Assembly (NCBI GenBank): GCA_040081465.1
Contig: JBEBGL010000001.1
Span: 186,001-250,000, forward strand
Direction: 5' to 3'
Origin: UBA668 sp040081465
GTDB taxonomy: Bacteria; Actinomycetota; Acidimicrobiia; Acidimicrobiales; Ilumatobacteraceae
Length of the DNA: 64,000 nucleotides
The position numbers and the translations under genes were made by a program. The notes under the pieces are model-generated. The model searched no databases. It was not told the origin of the DNA and saw only the letters and a program-made list of their open reading frames with translations. This document shows positions 26,796-36,197 of the stretch, in pieces. Each line of letters starts with the position of its first letter. Position 1 is the stretch's first letter.

Positions 26796-29700
26796 CCTGC
26801 GAGACTCGGCCGCGGCGGTGAGCGAGCCGGAGGCGATCAGCACGACTGCGAGCACGTACGGCTGATGAGCATCTGAAACTGCCGACAAGAATGGGCTGCC
26901 AGGCGACGGTCGCAGCCGGACCGCCTGGGCCAAGACATAGAGAGTGCTCACGGCAGCTCCGGCCACTCCGGCCGCAGCATTCAGTTGCGGCCTCCGCCAC
27001 CAGCCACAGGTGGCGGCCGTGACCACAACCGCCCCTGCTGCACCCAGTGGACCGACCAGCAACCAAGCGGCGGCGACCGTGGCGACCGCGGTGAGAAGGG
27101 CACGGCGCCCGTCGACGCGATCCATTGGCCACCACGCCAGGGTTGGGGCAATGAACTCAGGATTTGACAGCAGCGCACCGTGCGAGCGATACGCCGGCAG
27201 CCGGCGGCGCATGAGCGGCCAGAGCGCGAGCGCCACACAGCCAGCCGCGGCGACACCGCTGCACCAGAGCGCAATGTTGACAGGGCGTTGAGCAGCCCAG
27301 CGCAGCCGAACATGCACGACGTCGTCGTGGGGTTCCAACCACCAGCCGTTGAATCCGCCATCAACCATGGTCGGACCCCCGAGCGATCCCAGCTCGGGCG
27401 AACCCGCCGACCATCCGTCGTTAAAGCCCTCACCGAAGACGAGCCAGCACCCGTCAGGGCACGCACCCACCGTGATGTTTCGTTCGTCGTCGGTGGCGTC
27501 GATCGCGACGTTGACCGCTGGAACCGACGCTGACAGTTGCATCGCCTGCTGGTTCCGCAGCACGACGCGATCCACAACGAGGCCCGAGCCGGCAGTGCTC
27601 CGCAGCGTGTGCGCGCTGGCGCTTAGTTCGATTGGGCTTGGGTCACACACCGCTACGTCCAACGCATCGCCCGCGATTGCGCCGAGAGTTGAGCCAGTGA
27701 TGCGCAGCGAGATGGCGCGATTGTCGATCCTCAACAAGTCGTCGCGACATTCACCGCCGACAGTCGCGGGTAGCGGCCGGCCGAGCCCCGGCGCGCTCAA
27801 CTCGGCGATGCCCACCGGCAGACCGATCGCGCGACCAGAGCGACGGTCGATCGTTGTCGCGCCGTCGGTCGCCACCACAGTGATGCGAACGGGTCCGATG
27901 CCAGCCGGCACCGCGACTGTCGCCGACGTGTCGTCTGCCGAGAGCTGCGTTACGAGATCCTGGCCGCCGCGCCGGACGCGCACACTCGTGATTGTTGCGT
28001 GTTCGTTGTCCGACACGCGCGACAGCTCAATCGTCTGGACATCGGGCGCTGGCGTGACTTCGATCCATTGGCCTACCCCGTCGCCGAATGGCGAATGCCA
28101 CGCGGTCGTCGGGTCGCCATCAATGGCCGCCCAAGGCCGGGCGGCCAACACACCGGACAGCGATCCACTTGCGCGTGAATCGGGTGCTCCCAAAATCGCC
28201 GCGAGCGCCGCGTCGTCCGCGCGCGCATCGAGTCGCACAGTCACGGTAGCTGTCAACGCCTCAGCTTCGCTGAGTGTGAACTGACGAACGATTGTGGCCT
28301 CTGGATCGCGACGGTATCGATCGGTTGCCTGCACGCGCTCACGGGTCATCACCAACGCGAGTGGTTGATTGGTGACCAGCGATAGGGCATCGGTTGGCAT
28401 GATCACGACTTCCTCAGCGGTACCCAATCCGGAAACGATCTCGCTGAAGCCGACAGGATCACTGCCGGGTGTTGCTGCCCTAATGATGATGGTGACATCG
28501 GACGTCGGATCGTCCAGCGTGACCTCGGTGTCATGATCGCCTAGCGAAACGCGCTGAACGCCCGCGGAAGTCACGACATCGACCTCGCTGATCCGTCGAT
28601 CGCCATTCGGTTGCCGCAACGACACTTGCGCAACGGGCGACGGGGTCTGCAGCGTGATCGACTCACCAACCGGCTGCGCGCCGAGACCGCCCACTAGCCA
28701 AGCCGTTGAGATGTCTCCGTCGATTGCCATCGCCGCGCGGTACTCGGGCCAATAGCCCAACGGGTAGCCGTACGCCGATGCAGTCGCGCTGACGGGGCTG
28801 TGTTGCATCGACACGTACGTGCGTGTCGTGATCTCTATGTCGTCGAAAATCGGCAGGCGTTGGTCCTGGCTGTCGAAGCGATTGACGTCTGCTCCCTCGA
28901 CGCCATCCTCGGTGAAGCCTGTGCTGTCTTGTGACCCGCGCCATTGATGCGCGCGGTCTCGGTTGCTGTCGGTAACGATCACGAGCCCGGCGCGTGCGAT
29001 TCGATCAGCGAGATCGTGGCCGAGGGCTGCTGAATAGAAGATCACCTCCTGCCCGTTAATCAACCCGACTGCGGCGGCATCGATAATGCCGTCGCCCGAA
29101 CCGGCGAGTACAACCTCAGCGGTCTTGACACGGGTAATCGCCACCATGTCTTCGACATCAACGAGCAGTACTGGCGCAATCGGCTCGCCGACCAGGCGGT
29201 TGGCGATAGCCACCTCGTCGAGCATCGCCACTGTTGGTTCGTTCACGCTCGGCTCGCCGAATGAGGCCAGCTGACCAAGCCCGTCGGGGTCGCTGCGGTA
29301 GAGCGCATCGGTGGCTTCCGGTCGCGGAGTTCGAAAGCGTTCGAATGCCATGTCGCCCGCGACCCATATGGTCTCGACCCCGAGCAGGCGCGCTACCGCC
29401 GCGATCGAGTCGGGATCGACAACACCATGTTGGAATCTGTCGTCGAGGGCGTACAGCAGATCCATCGCTGCTGGGCTTCCGAGCGGCTGCAGATCGCGGC
29501 TGATGAAAGGCTGCGATGACAAGCCAGGAAACGGCGGATCAACGGTGTATCCCCAGCGAAAGGCACCAAACTCTGCGCCCGGCAACTGCCAAACACGTGT
29601 CGTGCCAAGATCCTCGGCTTCGTCGCCTAATGCCGAGACCGCCTCACGCCATGCGCTCGGTGGTTCCGCGTCGCGTGTGAGGTAGCGATCGACCAGCCCG

Positions 29701-30911
29701 CCGGTCCAGAGCGCGGGCAGATTGGCGATGGCTAAGAGCACCACCGCGCCGGCAGCGACTCGTTGCCGGCTGATGTGGCGAATGCAACCCACCAAGGCAG
29801 CCGCACCGAGCGACAGTGCAAGCATCGACATCGGTAACGCCCGTGTGCTGCTGCGCAGTGCCAAAGCAAGAGTGCTGCGAGTGTTGTCGGCGACGCCTGA
29901 GAACAGCGGTGCCGGATCAGTCAGTGGGTAAACGCCGACTGCCAGCACGGTTCCGATCAGCAGCAACATTGCCGCGAATCGCCGTCCTTGCCACCGCACC
30001 AACGCAAGTCCGACCAGCCCGATCATTACTAAGCCATAACTGGTCAGCAGAAGGGCAAAGTTGGTGTGGTACGACCCGGCCGCGTCGGTGGTCGCTTGCA
30101 CGTGATCGCGGATGTAGTTCAGCCAGTAGCCCAGGCCGCGAATGGCTTCGGGAGCAATCGACGTACTGCTGACGGCTTCTAGAGTCTCGGTGTAGGAGAG
30201 GATGTCGATTCCGTACCGACTCTGAACGACGAGAAACACAATCCACCAAGCCGACACCAGGATCGAGAGTGCACCGATACGAGTGGCGGCAAGTGCTGCG
30301 TTTCGCCATGTGACCTCTCTACCAGTGGCCGCGTGCAGCAGCCAGATGATCGGCGCGGGTGCGATGAGCGCGAGCGCAGTTGCGTTCGTCGAACCGACAG
30401 TGAGAACCACCAGCGCGGCGCACGCGGGGTAGCGCCAACCGCCGTGGCGAGCCGCCAACACCGTGCACCCGATCAACCATCCAAGTCCTGCCCACGGCAG
30501 CAACATGACCGACGTACGCGAGATGTAGGCCAGCACGTACGGCGAGAGCATGTAGACGAAGCCAGCGGCGAGCGCGCAATGCGCGCGAAACCCAAGTTGA
30601 CGAGCTAGCCAGTACACGCCCCATCCGGCCAGGAACAGTAACGATGCGATCCACAACCGATGGGCAATCCAGTCGGGCACGTTTACGCGATCCATTACCC
30701 AGAACCAAGGGCCGGCGGGCCACAGATACGAGATCTGTTGGTGGGGGACAGACCCGGCGAACTGGCTGGGATCCCATGTGTTCGAGGCGCGGTGCATCAC
30801 GCCGCCAGGATCGAGGTACAAGAACAGTTTGGTGTCGGCGGGCATCTTCCCGGGCGACGACAGCATGACCAGCGGATAGACGACCAGCGCCAGCCAACGC
30901 GGTCGTGTCAT
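26793..30911 (-). CDS. aftD: AftD-like alpha-(1,3)-arabinofuranosyltransferase (GT-C, DUF3367 type)
   Basis: A 1372-residue protein, the size class of AftD. The N-terminal half (to about residue 420) is polytopic, opening with PGKMPADTKLFLYLDP and a loop WDPSQFAGSVPHQQISYLWPAGPW that fits the GT-C donor site. Two discoidin-like (F5/8 type C) modules are suggested by MAIDGDISTAWLVGG (around residue 710) and AAIDGDPTTAWHSPFG (around 930). GEGFNDGW lies near residue 1160, followed by C-terminal spans. AftD adds branching arabinofuranose from DPA onto arabinan outside the membrane. ATG 30911 overlaps the mannosyltransferase stop (ATGA); the longer frame is discarded. Acceptor in this organism unknown. 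Confidence 0.82.
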   Translation of the reverse strand: MTRPRWLALVVYPLVMLSSPGKMPADTKLFLYLDPGGVMHRASNTWDPSQFAGSVPHQQISYLWPAGPWFWVMDRVNVPDWIAHRLWIASLLFLAGWGVYWLARQLGFRAHCALAAGFVYMLSPYVLAYISRTSVMLLPWAGLGWLIGCTVLAARHGGWRYPACAALVVLTVGSTNATALALIAPAPIIWLLHAATGREVTWRNAALAATRIGALSILVSAWWIVFLVVQSRYGIDILSYTETLEAVSSTSIAPEAIRGLGYWLNYIRDHVQATTDAAGSYHTNFALLLTSYGLVMIGLVGLALVRWQGRRFAAMLLLIGTVLAVGVYPLTDPAPLFSGVADNTRSTLALALRSSTRALPMSMLALSLGAAALVGCIRHISRQRVAAGAVVLLAIANLPALWTGGLVDRYLTRDAEPPSAWREAVSALGDEAEDLGTTRVWQLPGAEFGAFRWGYTVDPPFPGLSSQPFISRDLQPLGSPAAMDLLYALDDRFQHGVVDPDSIAAVARLLGVETIWVAGDMAFERFRTPRPEATDALYRSDPDGLGQLASFGEPSVNEPTVAMLDEVAIANRLVGEPIAPVLLVDVEDMVAITRVKTAEVVLAGSGDGIIDAAAVGLINGQEVIFYSAALGHDLADRIARAGLVIVTDSNRDRAHQWRGSQDSTGFTEDGVEGADVNRFDSQDQRLPIFDDIEITTRTYVSMQHSPVSATASAYGYPLGYWPEYRAAMAIDGDISTAWLVGGLGAQPVGESITLQTPSPVAQVSLRQPNGDRRISEVDVVTSAGVQRVSLGDHDTEVTLDDPTSDVTIIIRAATPGSDPVGFSEIVSGLGTAEEVVIMPTDALSLVTNQPLALVMTRERVQATDRYRRDPEATIVRQFTLSEAEALTATVTVRLDARADDAALAAILGAPDSRASGSLSGVLAARPWAAIDGDPTTAWHSPFGDGVGQWIEVTPAPDVQTIELSRVSDNEHATITSVRVRRGGQDLVTQLSADDTSATVAVPAGIGPVRITVVATDGATTIDRRSGRAIGLPVGIAELSAPGLGRPLPATVGGECRDDLLRIDNRAISLRITGSTLGAIAGDALDVAVCDPSPIELSASAHTLRSTAGSGLVVDRVVLRNQQAMQLSASVPAVNVAIDATDDERNITVGACPDGCWLVFGEGFNDGWSAGSPELGSLGGPTMVDGGFNGWWLEPHDDVVHVRLRWAAQRPVNIALWCSGVAAAGCVALALWPLMRRRLPAYRSHGALLSNPEFIAPTLAWWPMDRVDGRRALLTAVATVAAAWLLVGPLGAAGAVVVTAATCGWWRRPQLNAAAGVAGAAVSTLYVLAQAVRLRPSPGSPFLSAVSDAHQPYVLAVVLIASGSLTAAAESRR

Positions 30912-32107
30912 GGAATAGCCCCGCGCACTCCATACATCGCGGTGAGCACAACCAGTCCGGCACCACAAAGCGTGTAGGTGAAAGCCCACCGATCGGCGTC
31001 GTCGTCATCGCGCCACTTTGCGTACGCAATGAGGAGCGGGAAGGCGGTGTACAGGAAGCGCGGACGGGCTGTAACCGTGCTTGGTATAACCATCAAAGCG
31101 ATGACGACTGCGGAGTACGCGGCAGGAGCCCACGACAGCCGCGTCTTCCACGCTGCGACAACCAGCACGATCGTCGTGGCTAACGAGATCGCGGTCAGCG
31201 AGTCAGCCGGAGACGAAAGCGGCTTGCGGAAAAAGTCGAGGGTAGCTGCCAATGCCGACCCACCAAAACTCGCGCCTTCGTCCCACGCGACGCGCTGCAC
31301 GCGGAACCATGCGCCACGTTCGCCCGTTTGATGCCAAAGGAAGAGTTGGAAACCGATGAAGCCAAGTGGCGCGAGCAGAGGCGCGATAAGCGAGCGCCAC
31401 TTACGATCGTCGCGGATTGCGAAGTATGCGGCTACCGCGCACGCGGCGACAAGGCCCAAGCCATTCGGTCGCGTTGCGGTTGCCAACGCAGCCAACAGAC
31501 CAGCGGCGAGCCATCGTTCGCGCTGCAATAGCAACAGACAGCCGGCTGCGAGCACGAGGAGCAAAGCCTCGGCATATACGAACGACAGAACGAAGGCGCC
31601 GGGGAACAAAGCGGTCAAGAGCATGCTGCGCTCGGCGACGCGGGCACCCCAGAGACGGAACGTGAGAAGGCCGATCAATCCGATCGCAACAAGCGACAAG
31701 AACAGATTCACCGTGACACCGGCGACCGCATCGCCTCCGGGCAGCACCTTGTCGGCGGCGCGCACGATAGTTGGGTACAGCGGAAAGAACGCCGCTCGTG
31801 CAGGAAGGTCGTGATAGGTCAGTTCCTCGGGGATGTGCCGCGGATAGCCGAGGCGAACAATGCGCAGGTACCACACTCCATCCCAACCAGCGAAGACGTT
31901 CATCAACAACTTGCTGGCATTCGACGGGCGTACGCCCTTGGCATCGTTGATCTCGACGACTTCTTGCGCGGCGACGATGGCGGCGCCTCCGAGCACGCAG
32001 ATGCGTGATATCACGAAACCAATTAGGCCCTTGCGAAGTGCAGCCTTGAACGTCGGATCCATCGGTGTCGGATACAGGCGCGTGCGAATGGAGGCGAGAA
32101 GCTTCAT
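30908..32107 (-). CDS. PIG-V-like GT-C mannosyltransferase
   Basis: A 399-residue polytopic protein. The first loop has GWDGVWYLRIVRLGYP, the WDGxWY signature of PIG-V/GPI mannosyltransferase-2-like enzymes (Mannosyl_trans2), followed by FFPLYP and ATATRPNG, also characteristic. About nine membrane spans. Such enzymes take polyprenyl-phosphate mannose, or another sugar, onto a glycolipid at the outer face. It lies 3 bp after the acyltransferase-SGNH gene and overlaps the AftD-like start by 4 bp, so the three genes form an operon. Donor and acceptor are inferred from family only. Confidence 0.8.
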   Translation of the reverse strand: MKLLASIRTRLYPTPMDPTFKAALRKGLIGFVISRICVLGGAAIVAAQEVVEINDAKGVRPSNASKLLMNVFAGWDGVWYLRIVRLGYPRHIPEELTYHDLPARAAFFPLYPTIVRAADKVLPGGDAVAGVTVNLFLSLVAIGLIGLLTFRLWGARVAERSMLLTALFPGAFVLSFVYAEALLLVLAAGCLLLLQRERWLAAGLLAALATATRPNGLGLVAACAVAAYFAIRDDRKWRSLIAPLLAPLGFIGFQLFLWHQTGERGAWFRVQRVAWDEGASFGGSALAATLDFFRKPLSSPADSLTAISLATTIVLVVAAWKTRLSWAPAAYSAVVIALMVIPSTVTARPRFLYTAFPLLIAYAKWRDDDDADRWAFTYTLCGAGLVVLTAMYGVRGAIP

Positions 32108-32110
32108 GGA

Positions 32111-34519
32111 TTAGTTCCTACGAGCTGCCGCAAGAATCACGTCGAGCAGTTGTCCGGGCATGATCTCGGTGAGAATGTCGACGTCGGGGTGCATTCCATC
32201 ATGGAGAACCTCGCCAATTGTGCTCTCGTACTCGTTGATAGCCGCCGCGTACGGCAGAAGCGCGATATCCGGAGAGCTGTCAACCCACCGCTGAACCTGC
32301 GCGTTCCACGACGCAATTCGCTCGGGAGACATCATCTCATCGGTGGCCCTGGTGAAGTCATTGGCACGCATCTGAGGGCAATCGGCAACCAGTAGCGTCG
32401 TGCCGCGCTCAGATAGTGGGGCAATGAAAGCCTCCATGTGGCCGTCATGAATCTGAGTGAAGGTGGGGTCGCCCGCTACGTGGCTGCGGTCGTCGCCATT
32501 GTACTTTTGGTAGCCGAGTTCGGCGGGAGCGACCATCAGCACCACAACATCCGGTACGTAGGTGTCCAATTGCTCGCGTACCAGTTCGATGTTTGAAGGA
32601 CACCACAGGGGTTCCCACGGATCGTCGAGCGACGGACGAATCGACACGGCATCAACGAACGGGCAACCATTTGCGCCGACCCACCGCACCTCTAACTGTC
32701 CGGCGCTCGCGCGGAAGAGGGCGACAGCGAGACGGACCGAGGTCGAGTCACCGACGACTAGCACGCGCGGAATGTCCGTACCGTCAGTTCGTGCAGCAGT
32801 TATCGCGACCGAGAGACTGTCGACCGAGGCGTGCAACGCGGAGAGTCCCGGTCCCTCTGCGGCGAACCTCGTCAGTCCATCGACGAGCCAGCCCATCTCG
32901 CTGCCTTGGTGTAGCAGGTGAAGGCGAAAGTTCGAGGGAAACGAGTCCCAAACACGCTTTACGTTCTTGTACACACGATCCCAACGGCCACCCAGGTCGG
33001 CCATGTCGTCAGGGAACCCATCGTCATCGCTGGTTCTGGTGACGCCTTCATCGATTGCACCGAAGCTAATGACAACGTCGACCACATCGCTTTCACGTGC
33101 CATCGCAACCCACGACGAAGTTGCGTCAGTGCATCCGGCGATGTTGACGACCTCACCGTCCGGAAGTCGCGTGTCAATCGCCTGCACGATTGGGCAGTAC
33201 CTATTCGTGCCGTCTATCACGGTCAACCCGCGGGCGCGAAGTAGGTCAACCGCCGCGGAGTCCGACCCCACAACCAGCACGGGGATCGGTGGTGCGGTCG
33301 TTGTGGTTGTTGCGTAGATCGATCCATTTGACTCATCGGAAAAAATGATCTCTCCGGATTCGCCCGCTGCGAGCAGCTGATCATTCTCGGAAAGCGCAGG
33401 CCGCGGCAGAGCAACAATGGCGACGACTAGGCACGTCGCTGCGACCACCGAAGCCATGACGGTGCGATTGGCCGCTGCGAGTACGCGGCGCGTTCGGATC
33501 GGTCGTTCGACAACGGTTGTGATGAGCGCCGCGAGCGCCACCGCGAGAACGGTTCGAACCGCGAACAACGGCACGGGCCGCAGGTGGGTACGGTCCGCAT
33601 CTAGCGCTAGGTAGATCGGCCAATGGATGAGGTAGAGCGCGTATGACCAGCGCCCAACTGCGACAAGCGGTCGTGCGCCGAACACCGTGGTGAAAACCGA
33701 CCGCTCGGCGCCGATTGCCGCGACCACCAGTGCAGCGGAGATCAGCGCGAAGGCAGCGAGCCCGCCGCGGTAAATCCAGTCGTCGCCGATTGAACTGAGC
33801 GCGACGATCGCCACGAAGCCGGCGAAAGCGATCCAACCGATGACCTCACGCGTAAAGCGACGGAGCACGGGAGCGTGGATTGCGAGCAGCACACCAATCA
33901 GAAGTTCGGCAGCGCGGGTGTGCGTACCGTTGTAGATGAGATCGCGATCGCTAGTCAACGCGGTGACGACCACCGACGCGACGATCAGCGTGCCGGCGAC
34001 TATTGAGAGCGTCCTCTTGCTACGGCGTAGCGCCACGAGTGCAATCAGGGGCATCACGGCGTAGAACTGTTCCTCAATGGCGAGCGACCAAAAGTGTGCG
34101 AGCGGGCTCGGCCTGCCGATGAAGATGTCCTGGTAGCTCAGATCAGCGAAGGCGGCACGCCAGTTGGCCACATTGCCGAGCGCGGCCCATGCATCGCCGG
34201 GCAACGCGCGTACCTGCGGAACCGACCAGAGTGGGGCTGCGGCAAGTACCACTGTGATGCAAAGCCAGGCCGACGGTACGAGCCGACGCCAGCGACGCCC
34301 GTAGAAGCTCCGTATGGAGATCGTGCCGGAAGCGTCGTACTCGCGCAGCAACAGCGTCGTGATCAGATAGCCCGACAATGTGAAGAATAGTGAGACGCCC
34401 AGAAAGCCGCCGTCGGCGATTCCGAGATCGGCGTGAAAGACGAGCACGGCGGCAACTGCGACCGCGCGCAAGCCGTCAATCGCTGGAATATGGTTCGCAT
34501 CCGTCGCCCCGGCCGTCAT
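32111..34519 (-). CDS. OatA-like acyltransferase-3 / SGNH fusion protein (copy 1)
   Basis: An 802-residue O-acyltransferase. The N-terminal ~370 residues are an acyltransferase-3 domain of ten to eleven spans starting IDGLRAVAV and VFHADLG (catalytic His), with GVSLFFTLSGYLITTLLL and the RRWRRLVPSAW motif. The extracytoplasmic C-terminal part holds an SGNH-type esterase fold: nucleophile Ser in VVGDSTSVRL near residue 588, GANGCPF, and the Asp-x-x-His pair DGMHPD near 776. It would move acyl groups across the membrane to a cell-surface glycan. TACGAT lies 10 nt before ATG 34519. It leads an operon with the mannosyltransferase and AftD-like genes. Confidence 0.87.
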   Translation of the reverse strand: MTAGATDANHIPAIDGLRAVAVAAVLVFHADLGIADGGFLGVSLFFTLSGYLITTLLLREYDASGTISIRSFYGRRWRRLVPSAWLCITVVLAAAPLWSVPQVRALPGDAWAALGNVANWRAAFADLSYQDIFIGRPSPLAHFWSLAIEEQFYAVMPLIALVALRRSKRTLSIVAGTLIVASVVVTALTSDRDLIYNGTHTRAAELLIGVLLAIHAPVLRRFTREVIGWIAFAGFVAIVALSSIGDDWIYRGGLAAFALISAALVVAAIGAERSVFTTVFGARPLVAVGRWSYALYLIHWPIYLALDADRTHLRPVPLFAVRTVLAVALAALITTVVERPIRTRRVLAAANRTVMASVVAATCLVVAIVALPRPALSENDQLLAAGESGEIIFSDESNGSIYATTTTTAPPIPVLVVGSDSAAVDLLRARGLTVIDGTNRYCPIVQAIDTRLPDGEVVNIAGCTDATSSWVAMARESDVVDVVISFGAIDEGVTRTSDDDGFPDDMADLGGRWDRVYKNVKRVWDSFPSNFRLHLLHQGSEMGWLVDGLTRFAAEGPGLSALHASVDSLSVAITAARTDGTDIPRVLVVGDSTSVRLAVALFRASAGQLEVRWVGANGCPFVDAVSIRPSLDDPWEPLWCPSNIELVREQLDTYVPDVVVLMVAPAELGYQKYNGDDRSHVAGDPTFTQIHDGHMEAFIAPLSERGTTLLVADCPQMRANDFTRATDEMMSPERIASWNAQVQRWVDSSPDIALLPYAAAINEYESTIGEVLHDGMHPDVDILTEIMPGQLLDVILAAARRN

Positions 34520-34529
34520 CGCGTCGGCA

Positions 34530-34535
34530 ATCGTA
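34530..34535 (-). promoter_or_regulatory. Putative -10 element TACGAT of the acyltransferase-mannosyltransferase-AftD operon
   Basis: TACGAT (minus) is 10 nt before ATG 34519, at the long end of the spacing seen elsewhere in the window. Confidence 0.38.
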
Positions 34536-34565
34536 ACCTGGCGACGCCCTATCCGAGTTGCGCGC

Positions 34566-36164
34566 TCAGCGGCACAGCGTCAGCGTTTCGCCGTTCTCCG
34601 CCGCGATTCGTATCGAGATCGCGGGTACTTCGACCACAAGGTGATCCTGTGGCGACCAGGTCTCGTGCAGGTAATAGAGGACAGCAGACCCGGCTGCCTG
34701 ACCGTTCTGAAGCCTGGTTAGCGTCACGCTTTTCGTTATCTGCACCACGTCGCCTTTGACGAGATCCAAGTCAACGGGACTCGTCGATGTCTGGCACGTC
34801 GCGAGCCCACCTGACTCCGACCGCTGACTAATACTGAGCCGCATCTTGATGGTGTCGTGATCTTCTGCAGTTAGCGGTGGTGGATCAGGGAGCTTGCCTC
34901 TACTCGCCTCCTCGAGCAACCAGCCAATGGTGATTTCGCGGCCAATCAGGACATGCGGGTTCAGTACGACATCCGGACGCACCTGCGTGGCCAACGGATC
35001 GTGCACTGCACCGAGGTAGAGCGCCTTCTTGGCGAAATTTATATCTGAGGCGTCGTTGAGCGCGGACAGATTGTGCGGGATTCCGGCAATCAGCGGAACG
35101 ACCAGCGCGTACGGAAGCCAGCGAACGCTCGCTCGGAACTCGTTGAGCGCGAGCGCGATGACGGGCAGCAGAAACACGACTGAGACGTACACATATCGAT
35201 CTGTCGACGCCCCGGAGTTTCCGAGCCACCAGCGCCCTGTAGCTATGGCAGCGGGGGTGAGTAGTGCCGCGAAAATCAGCGCGGGCACAACGGCCCGGCT
35301 AGAGCGGAACTGTGACCACCCGCGCCGAACAACCATCAGTATCACACCGGCTGCGGTCGTGAGCGCAAGGAGCAACCCGGCAATGCGAGAACCGGTTGGC
35401 TCGGAAAATGCGGCGCGCATTCCTTCCCATACCCAATGGCCGATCACACGGCCGCGATAGTCGGTAGGGACATCGACCCCAAAAACGAGTTGCCAAAGTA
35501 GATACACCGCCGCCATCGCTCCGACGTGAATGGCCGCGACGCGCCAGCCACGACGTAGAAGCAAGAAGATGCAAAGTGCAGCTACAACGATGAGGCCCAC
35601 TGCGGAGGACGCAAGCGACAGGATCCCCATAACCATGCCGACCACGTCTCGTCGGTCGAAACCGCCGTCATGGTCGGTCGTGAGGAAGTACACCAGTCCA
35701 AAGGCGATTGAGCCAACCTGGCTCACCATGATCGGGTTAGTGATGTTGGTGGACATCGAACCCATCAACACCAGGGGAGCGACCACCGCGAATGCGAGCA
35801 ACTGACCCACACCGAGTCGCCGGACAAGCACCCACACCAGGGCGACAACGGTGACATGTGCGAGCGCGGCCATCAGCCGATAGGCAACAAAATGATCCAG
35901 TCCAACGGCCGCGTAGACCGTTTGATAAAAGATGATTGGCACCGTCGTCCAGTGCCCGTTGTGCGGGCGAAATAAGTCGCTCGGGTCTCCGAGCGAGCGA
36001 TTCACCAAGAATCCCCAGTCGTCGCCGAGGAACCACTTTGGACCAGAAGGCGCTACGAGAAGAATCGGAATCGCGATCATGATCACGACACCCAGAGCGA
36101 CGGCGCCCGCCGACGGACGAGGCAACCTAGCCCGCAAGGACAGGGAGTCCCCCTCGGCCGCCAT
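34566..36164 (-). CDS. GT-C-like polytopic membrane protein of unknown function
   Basis: A 532-residue membrane protein with about ten spans. The first loop KWFLGDDWGFLVNRSLGD and RPHNGHWTTVP resembles the donor-site loop of uncharacterised GT-C glycosyltransferases (Asp-Asp followed by HNGH). The last ~110 residues are soluble and beta-rich with a CQTSTSPVDLDLVKGD segment. TATGCT is 8 nt before ATG 36164, so it probably has its own leaderless transcript. It sits between two paralogous acyltransferase genes, which suggests that all three act on the same surface glycan. Confidence 0.7.
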   Translation of the reverse strand: MAAEGDSLSLRARLPRPSAGAVALGVVIMIAIPILLVAPSGPKWFLGDDWGFLVNRSLGDPSDLFRPHNGHWTTVPIIFYQTVYAAVGLDHFVAYRLMAALAHVTVVALVWVLVRRLGVGQLLAFAVVAPLVLMGSMSTNITNPIMVSQVGSIAFGLVYFLTTDHDGGFDRRDVVGMVMGILSLASSAVGLIVVAALCIFLLLRRGWRVAAIHVGAMAAVYLLWQLVFGVDVPTDYRGRVIGHWVWEGMRAAFSEPTGSRIAGLLLALTTAAGVILMVVRRGWSQFRSSRAVVPALIFAALLTPAAIATGRWWLGNSGASTDRYVYVSVVFLLPVIALALNEFRASVRWLPYALVVPLIAGIPHNLSALNDASDINFAKKALYLGAVHDPLATQVRPDVVLNPHVLIGREITIGWLLEEASRGKLPDPPPLTAEDHDTIKMRLSISQRSESGGLATCQTSTSPVDLDLVKGDVVQITKSVTLTRLQNGQAAGSAVLYYLHETWSPQDHLVVEVPAISIRIAAENGETLTLCR

Positions 36165-36172
36165 GACAGGCG

Positions 36173-36178
36173 AGCATA
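36173..36178 (-). promoter_or_regulatory. Putative -10 element TATGCT, leaderless promoter of the 532-residue GT-C-like gene
   Basis: TATGCT (minus) is 8 nt before ATG 36164, in the 33-bp gap after the second acyltransferase gene. Confidence 0.45.
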
Positions 36179-36197
36179 CAGGCTGGGCGTTGTGGCC

